Position numbers and translations under genes: made by a program. From assembly GCA_946185495.1 (NCBI GenBank), contig CAMHJT010000003.1, forward strand, positions 1 through 44,042: DNA of 44,042 bases, read 5' to 3'. The number at the start of each line of letters is the position of its first letter. The first letter of the stretch is position 1. Shown here in pieces: positions 18,719 through 26,053 of this stretch. The notes below the pieces were generated by a model. The model was not told the DNA's origin and searched no databases. It worked only from the letters and a program-made list of their open reading frames with translations. This stretch comes from an uncultured Clostridiaceae bacterium (GTDB taxonomy: Bacteria > Bacillota > Clostridia > Lachnospirales > Lachnospiraceae).

Positions 18719-21169
18719 ATGGCAGATGGGCAGAACAATCAATTGAATGATCGGTTTTCCGAAGATTTTACGGCAAGAATGGTGGGGGGCGTTTTTGTAT
18801 GCCGCGCGGCAGGGGAACATGCGCTGCTGTACGTCAATCAGGAGCTGCTCCGTATGTATGAGTGTGAGTCGGAAGAGGAATTTTTGAAATATACAGGCGG
18901 GACCTTTGACGGGATGATGGAGACGTCGCAGCTTCAGATCGTAGCCAAGGAGCTGAATTATCAGATTCACGATGCGCATGCCGTCTTCGGCTATCTGTTT
19001 TTCAATATCACGACGCGGTTTGAGAACCTGCACAGGGTGGTGATGCACTGGACGCTTGTGGAGGACGCGACGGATGGAATGCTGTTTTACGGATCTGTCT
19101 ACCTGCATATGATCGACAACATGGGCGTGGATTTTGACGCGGTGACCAGCCTTTCAGGGAAGAAGAGGCTCAGGCGGCATATCGAGGAAATGCTCCGCCA
19201 GGAGGTGAATGTACAGATTGAGGATTACGCGATGCTATACATTAACCTGGTGAATTTCAAGCTGCTCAATATCGAGAAGGGCGTGGCAGAGGGCGACAAG
19301 TGCCTGCAGGTGATGGCCGGGATCTTAAGCAGAGTGTTCGGGGACGGGTTTGTGGCACGTCTTTCGGATGACCACTTTGTGGTGTTCTGTCCCTATAAGG
19401 GCATCTTTGAGCGGACTGCGGAGGTGGAGCGGATCTTTGGGGAAACCTATGGGAACCTGTTCAATGTGAATGGAAAGTTCGGTATTTATAGGTTTCGCTC
19501 CGAGGCAAAGGTGGATGTGGAGTCCGCGCTATCGCTGGCTAAGATGGCATGTGATTATGTCAAGTATAATATGAATACGGATATCGCGGAGTATTCAGTG
19601 TCTTTGGCGGAGAAGATCCGTACCTCGGAGTATGTGGTCGGCAAGATCGATGACGCGATTGAAAACCGGTGGATCAAGGTGTATTACCAGCCTGTGATCC
19701 GGTCACTTACCGGGTGTCTTTGCGGGTTTGAGTCCCTGGTGCGCTGGATCGATCCTGTGGTTGGATTTCTTCCGCCGGACCGTTTTATCTCGACACTGGA
19801 GAAGGAACGGTGTATCCACAAGCTGGACGTCTATATGGTGGAGCGCGTCTGTGAGTCACTGCATGAGCGGATGTCACAGGGACTGCCGGTGGTGCCGGTA
19901 TCCGTGAATTTTTCCCGCCTGGATTTCCTGCTGTGCGACATGCTGACCATCGTGGAGGATATTGTGAAGCGGTACGGGATTCCCCGTGAATACATCCACA
20001 TTGAGATCACGGAGAGCATGATCGCTTCGGATGAGGAGCTCATGCACAGGGTGGTGGATCAGTTCCGCGAGGCGGGATACCAGATCTGGATGGATGATTT
20101 CGGCAGCGGATACTCATCGCTGACAGTCCTGAAGGATTTCCAGTTTGACACCTTGAAAATGGATATGCGGTTTCTGACATCCTTTACGGAGAAGTCCAGG
20201 AGCATCATGCGGTCCACGATCGTGATGGCCAAGAATATCGGGATGCGCACGCTTGCGGAGGGCGTGGAGACCAAGGAGCAGTTTGATTTCTTAAGCTCCA
20301 TCGGCTGCGGCATGATCCAGGGATATTATTTCGGCAGGCCTGAGCCGCTGGAGGATGTATTCCGTCATCTGGAGGAAAAGGGTATTGCCATTGAGCAGCC
20401 GGAGTGGCGGGCGTTTTATGAGACTGCGGGTTTCCACGCGATTCTGACGGATGTGCCGCTTGAGATCGTGGAGGATGACGGCAGGGAATTCAGGACGCTT
20501 TTCATGAACAGCGGATTTCGCCGGCAGATCGATGAGGAGGAACTGGATCTGGCCGCATTGGACCGGAAAATTTATCATACGCATTCGCCGCTGCTCAAAA
20601 AATACCGTGAATTTGCAAACCAGATGGAAAGCAGCGGCAGGCGGGAGACTTTCTATTATACCTGTAAGGGCAGCTACATGCGGTTTGAGGGGGAGGTGCT
20701 CGCGCATTGCGGAACTCACTATATCATTGAGGCCACGATCACGAACCTGGATCTGGACAGGGACAAGGGAGAACGGGAGAGGCTCGATGTCAAGCTGAGA
20801 GACATGAACCTCATTTTTGACAATATCATTCTGGGTAATCTGAGCGGGAATACCTTGGTGCCGATCCTTGGCAGGTTCAAATATTTTGAGGCGGATGGCT
20901 CAAACAGCATAAAGCTGGCGGAAAGCATTGAAAGCCTCGTCTGTAACCGCGTCATGCCGGAGGACAGGGAACGGTGCATGAGATTTATGGATGTGTCGAC
21001 GATCAGGAGCCGGATCGAGACAAATGGAAGCGGATATGTGGAGTCTGTGTTCCGGATCCTTGAAGACGGGGACGGATATGTGCCCATGGAATTTTGTATC
21101 ATGCTGGTTCCGGGAACGGAGGCAAATGAATATCTGTTCGCGACGAAAAAATATCCGGAGGCGGAATAG
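18719..21169 (+). CDS. PAS-GGDEF(degenerate)-EAL c-di-GMP phosphodiesterase with extra C-terminal region
   Basis: The 816-residue protein has no TM segment. Residues ~15-130 look like a PAS sensor. A GGDEF-like domain follows whose active motif has decayed to SDDHF (216-220), so synthesis is not expected. The EAL domain is complete: ESLVRW with Glu338, VNFSRLDF, IEITESM, DDFGSGYSSL, KMDMRFL, EGVETKEQ and QGYYFGRP. It should cut c-di-GMP to pGpG. About 240 further residues form one or two PAS-like folds (GFHAILTDVPLEIVEDDGREF onward). Start ATG 18719 follows TTTAGGAGGG at good spacing. The gene has its own promoter and a strong terminator. The ligand is unknown; a binding role for the degenerate GGDEF, for example GTP, is possible. 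Confidence 0.92.
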   Translation: MADGQNNQLNDRFSEDFTARMVGGVFVCRAAGEHALLYVNQELLRMYECESEEEFLKYTGGTFDGMMETSQLQIVAKELNYQIHDAHAVFGYLFFNITTRFENLHRVVMHWTLVEDATDGMLFYGSVYLHMIDNMGVDFDAVTSLSGKKRLRRHIEEMLRQEVNVQIEDYAMLYINLVNFKLLNIEKGVAEGDKCLQVMAGILSRVFGDGFVARLSDDHFVVFCPYKGIFERTAEVERIFGETYGNLFNVNGKFGIYRFRSEAKVDVESALSLAKMACDYVKYNMNTDIAEYSVSLAEKIRTSEYVVGKIDDAIENRWIKVYYQPVIRSLTGCLCGFESLVRWIDPVVGFLPPDRFISTLEKERCIHKLDVYMVERVCESLHERMSQGLPVVPVSVNFSRLDFLLCDMLTIVEDIVKRYGIPREYIHIEITESMIASDEELMHRVVDQFREAGYQIWMDDFGSGYSSLTVLKDFQFDTLKMDMRFLTSFTEKSRSIMRSTIVMAKNIGMRTLAEGVETKEQFDFLSSIGCGMIQGYYFGRPEPLEDVFRHLEEKGIAIEQPEWRAFYETAGFHAILTDVPLEIVEDDGREFRTLFMNSGFRRQIDEEELDLAALDRKIYHTHSPLLKKYREFANQMESSGRRETFYYTCKGSYMRFEGEVLAHCGTHYIIEATITNLDLDRDKGERERLDVKLRDMNLIFDNIILGNLSGNTLVPILGRFKYFEADGSNSIKLAESIESLVCNRVMPEDRERCMRFMDVSTIRSRIETNGSGYVESVFRILEDGDGYVPMEFCIMLVPGTEANEYLFATKKYPEAE

Positions 21170-21196
21170 AAAGCGCCGAAAGAATATATGTGGTTT

Positions 21197-21239
21197 GAAC
21201 AGGGCAGGCGGTGTTACCGCCTGCCCTGTTCGTGTTTTT
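21197..21239 (+). terminator. Strong terminator overlapping the end of the convergent oxidoreductase gene
   Basis: A 16-bp perfect stem (GAACAGGGCAGGCGGT at 21197-21212 with ACCGCCTGCCCTGTTC at 21216-21231) is followed by GTGTTTTT. The right arm encodes the last residues (EQGRR, stop) of the minus-strand gene. No T run follows on the minus strand. Confidence 0.85.
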
Positions 21240-22707
21240 GAATCGCCTGTACTGCAAATTTTCCCTCGAGTACCGCGCTGTGAAGGCCGCCGCCGCTCTG
21301 CAGCCACTGGCTGGCCAGAAAGAGATTGTGCAGGTGCCTGACGGTATTGGGAATAGAATGGTCTGCCCTGCCGTCCAGACAGCGGAAGCCTTTATAACAG
21401 CCCTGATACGCATTGCACCATCTGCTGAAGGTGACCGGTGAGCAGGTGTTCAGGATGACCAGATGATCTTTGAGGGCGGGAAAGCGTTTCTCAATGCGCT
21501 CCCGCATTTCCTGTCCGATCCTGTATTTTTCTGTGTGATAGGCATCCTTGTCAGAAGCCAGCTGTTCCCAGAATGAGAACTGGGAAGCGGATTCCGGAAT
21601 CGAGCAGCGAAGTACCCTGCGCTCGCGCGAAAACAGGGAGACGTCGCTGTCTGACAGCCGGATCCGGCATACCTTGCAGGTTCGTCCCGCCGCGGTAAAC
21701 GGCTCGCAGGGAAAGATAAATAAACCGGATGGAAGCGTAAGCTCCTCATCTGTGTCAATTCCGAAAAATACCTGAAATCCGGTGCTGGCCGGATATTTAT
21801 CGGGATGCTCGTAGACTGCCCGGAGCGCCGGATCCAGATAGCGTGTTCCGATGTGGTCGAAAAAGAGAGAATAGGGATCGGCCGCCCAGATGTAGTAGTC
21901 TGCCTTTATTTTTTTGCCGTCTGAAAGCGTGACGTCCCGGATTCCGTTATGCGCGCAGGAAATTGACTGGACGCGGGAGGAGGTATAGATCCTGCCGCCC
22001 AGTGTTTCCAGCCGGTCTCGCATCCGGCTGATCATCACTGCGGAGCCTCCGGCCGGAAATGCCGCGGAGCCTGAAGCGTACAATGCGTAATCCTGCAGAA
22101 GCGTCAGGGCGGGAAGCGTGTTCGCGGCGTATGACCTGAACATGGTCCGGACAGCTTCATTCTTGAAGGCATCGGCGTATTTGCCAAGGGTAATGCTGCT
22201 GTAATCTTTTTTGATCTTGCTGACGGCGGGATCCGCCAAAAAGGCATGGAACCGTTTGATGACGCCTGCATCTGCCTGAGAGCTTTCGCAGGGGATGGAA
22301 GCGCGCTGCAGCTTCGCTACATTGGAAAAAAATGTAGAAAGAGCGGTTTTGTCCTCCGGCGCGGCTTTCAGCAGCTCTTTTCTTGCCCGCTCCAGATCGC
22401 TCCACAGGTGCAGAGTATTCCTGTTCATCTCGATACAGCAAAGATATGGATCGCGGAACAGGCGGATGTCATCCGGAAATATGCCCGTGTTTCGCCAGAC
22501 CTCGTAAAGCGGTTCTGTATTCTGGCAGCCTGCCAGGAACCGCAGACAATTGTCGATATGGTAGCCCTTTCGTTTCCAGGCGGAACACTGTCCGCCGACG
22601 CCCGGATTCATCTCATAAAGCTCAACCTTGTAGCCGGCCTGGCGCGCATGGATTCCGGCGGATAGTCCTGCGACTCCTCCGCCAATGATCATAACAGTTT
22701 TATTCAT
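21214..22707 (-). CDS. FAD-dependent oxidoreductase, phytoene desaturase (CrtI)-like
   Basis: The 497-residue cytosolic flavoprotein begins with a Rossmann dinucleotide fold, MIIGGGVAGLSAGIHARQAG, and a glycine-rich second motif GVGGQCSAWKRKGYHID. The C-terminal FAD motif reads FLASQWLQSGGGLHSAVLEGKFA, as in carotenoid desaturases and related proteins. Such proteins oxidise or isomerise lipophilic substrates; in clostridia without carotenoid genes the substrate is unknown. ATG 22707 follows AAAGGGGAGGAAAG at good spacing. It is the last of three minus-strand genes (permease, nadE, this gene), with 59 bases after nadE. Its final codons lie inside the terminator stem of the convergent gene. Confidence 0.87.
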   Translation of the reverse strand: MNKTVMIIGGGVAGLSAGIHARQAGYKVELYEMNPGVGGQCSAWKRKGYHIDNCLRFLAGCQNTEPLYEVWRNTGIFPDDIRLFRDPYLCCIEMNRNTLHLWSDLERARKELLKAAPEDKTALSTFFSNVAKLQRASIPCESSQADAGVIKRFHAFLADPAVSKIKKDYSSITLGKYADAFKNEAVRTMFRSYAANTLPALTLLQDYALYASGSAAFPAGGSAVMISRMRDRLETLGGRIYTSSRVQSISCAHNGIRDVTLSDGKKIKADYYIWAADPYSLFFDHIGTRYLDPALRAVYEHPDKYPASTGFQVFFGIDTDEELTLPSGLFIFPCEPFTAAGRTCKVCRIRLSDSDVSLFSRERRVLRCSIPESASQFSFWEQLASDKDAYHTEKYRIGQEMRERIEKRFPALKDHLVILNTCSPVTFSRWCNAYQGCYKGFRCLDGRADHSIPNTVRHLHNLFLASQWLQSGGGLHSAVLEGKFAVQAIQKHEQGRR

Positions 22708-22766
22708 GCTTTCCTCCCCTTTTCATCTGCCGTTGGATTGGTTGTCTGTTGTGAGCCTGCTGCTGC

Positions 22767-23504
22767 CTATGCCTGATGGAACCCGGGCATCATTTCAAGC
22801 TTGAACAGGTTCATGCGGTGCAGGCGGTCGATCCGCTCCTTAGTCGCGGGATCGTCACAGACGCCTTCGCGGATGTACCGGTCCAGTACCTCATAGGTAA
22901 AACCGAGGTTGTCCTCGTCGGTCTTGCCGCAAAGCCCGTCTGAGGGAGCCTTTTCGATCAGCGCTGACGGGAGCCCCAGAGCGCGTCCGAGCATACGGAT
23001 CTCTGTCACGGTCAGGTCGCAGAGCGGGCTGAAATCCCCGGCGGCGTCCCCGTATCTTGTGGAATAGCCCACCCAGTCCTCAGAGAGGTTGCAGGTGTTG
23101 GCCACACGGCCGTTTACGCTTTGGGATACCGCGTAGAGCGTGGACATTCGGATCCTTGGCGGCAGGTTGATCTGAGTCTGGGAGCTCGCGGTGAGTCCGG
23201 CCTGCTTCAGCTCATTGGAAACTCCCTCCACAGCCTTCTGGATATTGATGGTGTAGTTTACGATGCCGAGATGCTCTACCAGCATATGGGAGAAGGAAAT
23301 GTCGCTCTGTTCTCCGCAGGGCATCAGCACGCCGATGACCCGGTCTTTGCCGAGCGCCTCCACGCAGAGAGCGGCAACCACGGAGCTGTCCTTTCCGCCG
23401 GAGATGCCGACTACTGCGTTGCAGCCCTTTCCGTTTTCTTCAAAAAAATCCCGTATCCATTGTACGACATCTTTTCTTGTTTTTTCTACATCGAATTCTT
23501 TCAT
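22767..23504 (-). CDS. nadE: NAD synthetase, ammonia-dependent
   Basis: The 245-residue N-type ATP pyrophosphatase makes NAD from nicotinate adenine dinucleotide, ATP and ammonia. The PP-loop reads GISGGKDSSVVAALC. Further family motifs are VANTCNLSEDWVGYSTRYGD, APSDGLCGKTDEDNLGF and the C-terminal MNLFKLEMMPGF. There is no glutaminase domain, so free ammonia is the likely nitrogen donor. The start at 23504 (MKEFDVEKTRKD) follows AAGGAGTACTTTT. The frame continues upstream without a ribosome binding site, so the longer version is not used. It lies between the permease and oxidoreductase genes in a probable operon. Confidence 0.95.
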   Translation of the reverse strand: MKEFDVEKTRKDVVQWIRDFFEENGKGCNAVVGISGGKDSSVVAALCVEALGKDRVIGVLMPCGEQSDISFSHMLVEHLGIVNYTINIQKAVEGVSNELKQAGLTASSQTQINLPPRIRMSTLYAVSQSVNGRVANTCNLSEDWVGYSTRYGDAAGDFSPLCDLTVTEIRMLGRALGLPSALIEKAPSDGLCGKTDEDNLGFTYEVLDRYIREGVCDDPATKERIDRLHRMNLFKLEMMPGFHQA

Positions 23505-23575
23505 AAAAGTACTCCTTCCTGTATCAATTACTGTTCGTAGGTTGACCGGACGGTTTCCGGCCGAGGAGGGAACCG

Positions 23576-24487
23576 TTACCTGCGGGAAATCACATCGGAT
23601 GAGGCCCGTTTCTTTGCCACGGCGGAGCCGATGATCAGAATATAGCCCACGATGCTTAGGGGAACCGGCGTTTCTCCCAGAAACAGCATGCCCCACATCG
23701 CCGCGAAGATCACCTGCGTGTAGTCGTAAACGGAGATCTCCTTCGCGGGCGCGAATTTATACGCCGTGGTGATGGAAAACTGTCCCAGCGAGGCCGAGAC
23801 GCCGGCCATCAGCAGGCAAAACGTCTGCCTTGCGGTCATGGGATGGTAATCGAGCAGCAGAAACGGCGCCGTGACCAGACAGGAAAACATGGAGAAGCAG
23901 AATACGATGATGGCCGTGCGTTCTCCTTTTTTGCCAAGCCTTCTGACAAATACATAAGCGGTGCCGGCTCCGAATCCCCCGTACAGGCCCGCCAGCGCGG
24001 GAATCACGCTCAGGTCAGCGGTCGGACGGATGATGAACAGCGCGCCGGTGAAGGCCACCATAGTCGCGAGCAGATCCTTCTTCGACGGTTTCTCCTGAAG
24101 CAGCGGGATCGAGACCAGGATCGCGAAAAACGGGGAGAGCTTGTTCAGCATATTGGCGTCCGCGATGTCAAGCCTGTCAATGGCGTAAAAATTGGCGATC
24201 AGGCCGGAGGTGCCGAACAGGCAACGGAACGTGAGATCGGTATAGCTCTCCTTTTTGATGTGAAGCCCCTCGTCGGTACGAAACAACATGGATATGGCAA
24301 CCAGTCCCGCCACCGCGTTTCTGAAAAATGCCTTCTGCATGGTGGGCAGATCCCCTGCCGCCCGCACAAAAAATGTCATCCAGGAAAAGCCGAAGGCAGC
24401 CGCGATGACGCACAGGATGCCCTTTGCGGTGCCGGACAGCGCTCGCTTTTGCTTATGGTCCGTTTGTATGTTCTTAGATGCGATCAA
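23576..24487 (-). CDS. EamA-family (DMT) membrane transporter
   Basis: The 303-residue protein has about ten hydrophobic helices in two related halves, as in EamA/RhaT-type permeases. The first half includes IAAAFGFSWMTFFVRAAGDLP and the second GLYGGFGAGTAYVFVRRLG, with the typical C-terminal stretch MWGMLFLGETPVPLSIVGY. Substrate is unknown; relatives export amino acids, metabolites or drugs. TTG 24487 is chosen: GGGAGTG stands eight bases upstream and a promoter lies at 24558-24586. An ATG at 24655 would start upstream of that promoter with no ribosome binding site. It is the first gene of the permease-nadE-oxidoreductase group. Confidence 0.88.
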   Translation of the reverse strand: MIASKNIQTDHKQKRALSGTAKGILCVIAAAFGFSWMTFFVRAAGDLPTMQKAFFRNAVAGLVAISMLFRTDEGLHIKKESYTDLTFRCLFGTSGLIANFYAIDRLDIADANMLNKLSPFFAILVSIPLLQEKPSKKDLLATMVAFTGALFIIRPTADLSVIPALAGLYGGFGAGTAYVFVRRLGKKGERTAIIVFCFSMFSCLVTAPFLLLDYHPMTARQTFCLLMAGVSASLGQFSITTAYKFAPAKEISVYDYTQVIFAAMWGMLFLGETPVPLSIVGYILIIGSAVAKKRASSDVISRR

Positions 24488-24557
24488 GTCTAGTTCACTC
24501 CCTGCTGTAACAGCCCTGTTATGAAGCGAAATACAGAGCCCTTCGTTTGTATTCTTA

Positions 24558-24586
24558 ACTGTAACATAAAAGCCGGAAATTGGCAA
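24558..24586 (-). promoter_or_regulatory. Promoter for the permease-nadE-oxidoreductase genes
   Basis: On the minus strand TTGCCA (24581-24586) and TACAGT (24558-24563) are 17 bases apart, with TG one base before the -10. It lies about 70 bases upstream of TTG 24487. Confidence 0.5.
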
Positions 24587-24648
24587 TGCGCAGCAAATGA
24601 AAAACCATCGTCTAATTGACGAAAAACTTTTGAAATGTAATGCATTTC

Positions 24649-24677
24649 TTGACAAAAGTCACAAATTGTGTTATGGT
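24649..24677 (+). promoter_or_regulatory. Promoter for the sucrose operon
   Basis: A perfect -35 TTGACA (24649-24654) and a -10 TATGGT (24672-24677) are separated by 17 bases. Transcription would start near 24684, at the first of the tandem hairpin units, giving a leader of about 270 bases. Confidence 0.7.
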
Positions 24678-24680
24678 TTA

Positions 24681-24815
24681 GCTATATTGTTGTGCCCGTA
24701 TGGGCAGTTCTTGAAACGCAGCTATTGTGCCCGACCGGGCAGTTCTTGAAACACAGCTATTGTACCCGTTGAGGGTAGCTTTGAAATGCAGCTCGTTATG
24801 GCCTTCGGAGGCCGG
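24681..24815 (+). promoter_or_regulatory. Tandem hairpin leader repeats upstream of the sucrose operon
   Basis: Units start at 24681, 24721 and 24756, each with GCTAT-TGT, a short hairpin and a tail like AGTTCTTGAAAC-CA. The hairpins read TGCCC/GGGCA, TGCCCG/CGGGCA and TACCC/GGGTA, so the third keeps pairing with changes on both sides. A fourth, more different unit begins at 24791 and holds GGCCT/AGGCC around TCGG. The unit period is 35-40 bases. It lies between promoter and fructokinase gene, and no regulator gene is present in the operon. A regulatory RNA or protein-binding leader is my inference; it matches no family I can name. Confidence 0.6.
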
Positions 24816-24952
24816 TATTCGCAAGAGATTTCCACAGTTTTACAATTTGATGTCAGCGCGCGGGTATGCGCTTAATTAATAACAGATTTCGATTTGAACG
24901 GTAGGAGTTACCGTTTATATGTTTGGCAGAGACCGGAGAAGGGGGTATGCAG

Positions 24953-25963
24953 ATGGAGGAGAAGCAGTTTGACGTGACAGCCATTGGGGAACTGTTGATT
25001 GATTTTATCCAGTACGGCATGTCGGAGCAGGGAAATCCCCTGTTTGAGGCAAATCCTGGAGGAGCGCCCTGTAATGTGCTGTCCATGCTGGCGGGGCTGG
25101 GAAACCGCACGGCGTTTGTCGGCAAGGTCGGAGAGGACGGTTTTGGAAGGCAGTTATGCACGGCGGTGAAGGAGCAGGGGATCGATGTTGGCGGACTGGT
25201 ATTTGACGGCGTGGTGCATACCACGCTTGCGCTGGTGCACCGTTTGGAGAACGGGGACAGGGATTTTTCCTTTTACCGGAAGCCCGGGGCGGATATGCGC
25301 CTGACGGCCGGGGAGCTTCTTGAGGACAGGATCAGGAGCGCAAGGCTGTTTCATTTTGGATCGCTGTCCATGACGGATGAGCCGGTGCGAAGCGCCACCA
25401 TGCGGGCGATCAGCCTGGCGGAGGAAAGCGGAGCCATGATCTCGTTTGATCCGAATCTCAGGATTCCGCTTTGGGACAGCCTGGAGCTTGCGAAGGAACA
25501 GATTGCGATCGGCATGGCGCACTGTGACCTGATGAAGATTTCGGACAATGAGATCCAGTGGTTTACGGGGAAGGAGGATTTTGACGAGGGCGCGGCTGTG
25601 CTCCTGGAAAATAATCCCGGATTGCGCCTTCTGCTGGTTTCCTTAGGGCCGGGCGGCAGCCTCGGTTTTTACAGGAGGGAGCCGGGGCAGCCGATGGATC
25701 AGGTGACCAGGGTTTTTGTTCCGGCATTTTTGCAGGAGGGAACCATAGAGACGACGGGAGCCGGCGATACCTTTATGGGAAGCATGCTGCATCATGTACT
25801 GCGGTACGGGCTTGACGGGCTGGATGCGGACAGGCTGAAGCAGGCGCTGACCTTTGCCAATGCGGCGGCTTCCATCATTACCACCAGAAAGGGCGCGCTG
25901 CGGGTGATGCCGAAACAGGCGGAGATCGAGGCGTTTTTAAAGGAAAAACAGGCGGAAGCGTAA
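24953..25963 (+). CDS. scrK: Fructokinase (PfkB family)
   Basis: The 336-residue sugar kinase shows the PfkB features GELLIDF, NPGGAPCNVLSMLAGLG and, near the C-terminus, ETTGAGDTFMG with the catalytic Asp. It should phosphorylate fructose to fructose-6-phosphate. ATG 24953 (MEEKQFDV) is preferred over TTG 24923 and ATG 24947, because AGAAGGGGG (24937-24945) is then seven bases away. It is the first gene of the sucrose operon, upstream of the amylosucrase fusion, which would release fructose. The symbol rests on this context; a related sugar specificity cannot be excluded. Confidence 0.9.
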   Translation: MEEKQFDVTAIGELLIDFIQYGMSEQGNPLFEANPGGAPCNVLSMLAGLGNRTAFVGKVGEDGFGRQLCTAVKEQGIDVGGLVFDGVVHTTLALVHRLENGDRDFSFYRKPGADMRLTAGELLEDRIRSARLFHFGSLSMTDEPVRSATMRAISLAEESGAMISFDPNLRIPLWDSLELAKEQIAIGMAHCDLMKISDNEIQWFTGKEDFDEGAAVLLENNPGLRLLLVSLGPGGSLGFYRREPGQPMDQVTRVFVPAFLQEGTIETTGAGDTFMGSMLHHVLRYGLDGLDADRLKQALTFANAAASIITTRKGALRVMPKQAEIEAFLKEKQAEA

Positions 25964-26053
25964 CGGCGCGGACGGCGTGTGCCGGGAAGAGATGGGAAAC
26001 AGCTGTCATATAGATGGCAGGTGGAAGGGTGTAACAGGATCGGGGGTGTGTGT

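Larger units (their letters stand above)
24488..24952. other. Divergent regulatory region between the permease and sucrose genes
   Basis: The 465 bases hold back-to-back promoters (24558-24586 minus, 24649-24677 plus), a run of tandem hairpins (24681-24815) and a small hairpin AACGGTA/TACCGTT (24897-24915) whose loop region contains GGAG. A short frame from ATG 24919 (18 codons with stop, beginning MFGRDRRRGYADG) overlaps the fructokinase start. I do not have enough evidence to call it a gene. Confidence 0.6.

Noticed and set aside
24488-24655. Longer permease start at ATG 24655
   Set aside because: It has no ribosome binding site, lies upstream of the minus-strand promoter at 24558-24586, and overlaps the -35 of the sucrose promoter. 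TTG 24487 is better supported.
24681-24815. CRISPR interpretation of the 35-40 base leader repeats
   Set aside because: There are only three or four units, the conserved parts are interrupted, there are no spacer-length variable segments and no cas genes. A structured leader fits better.
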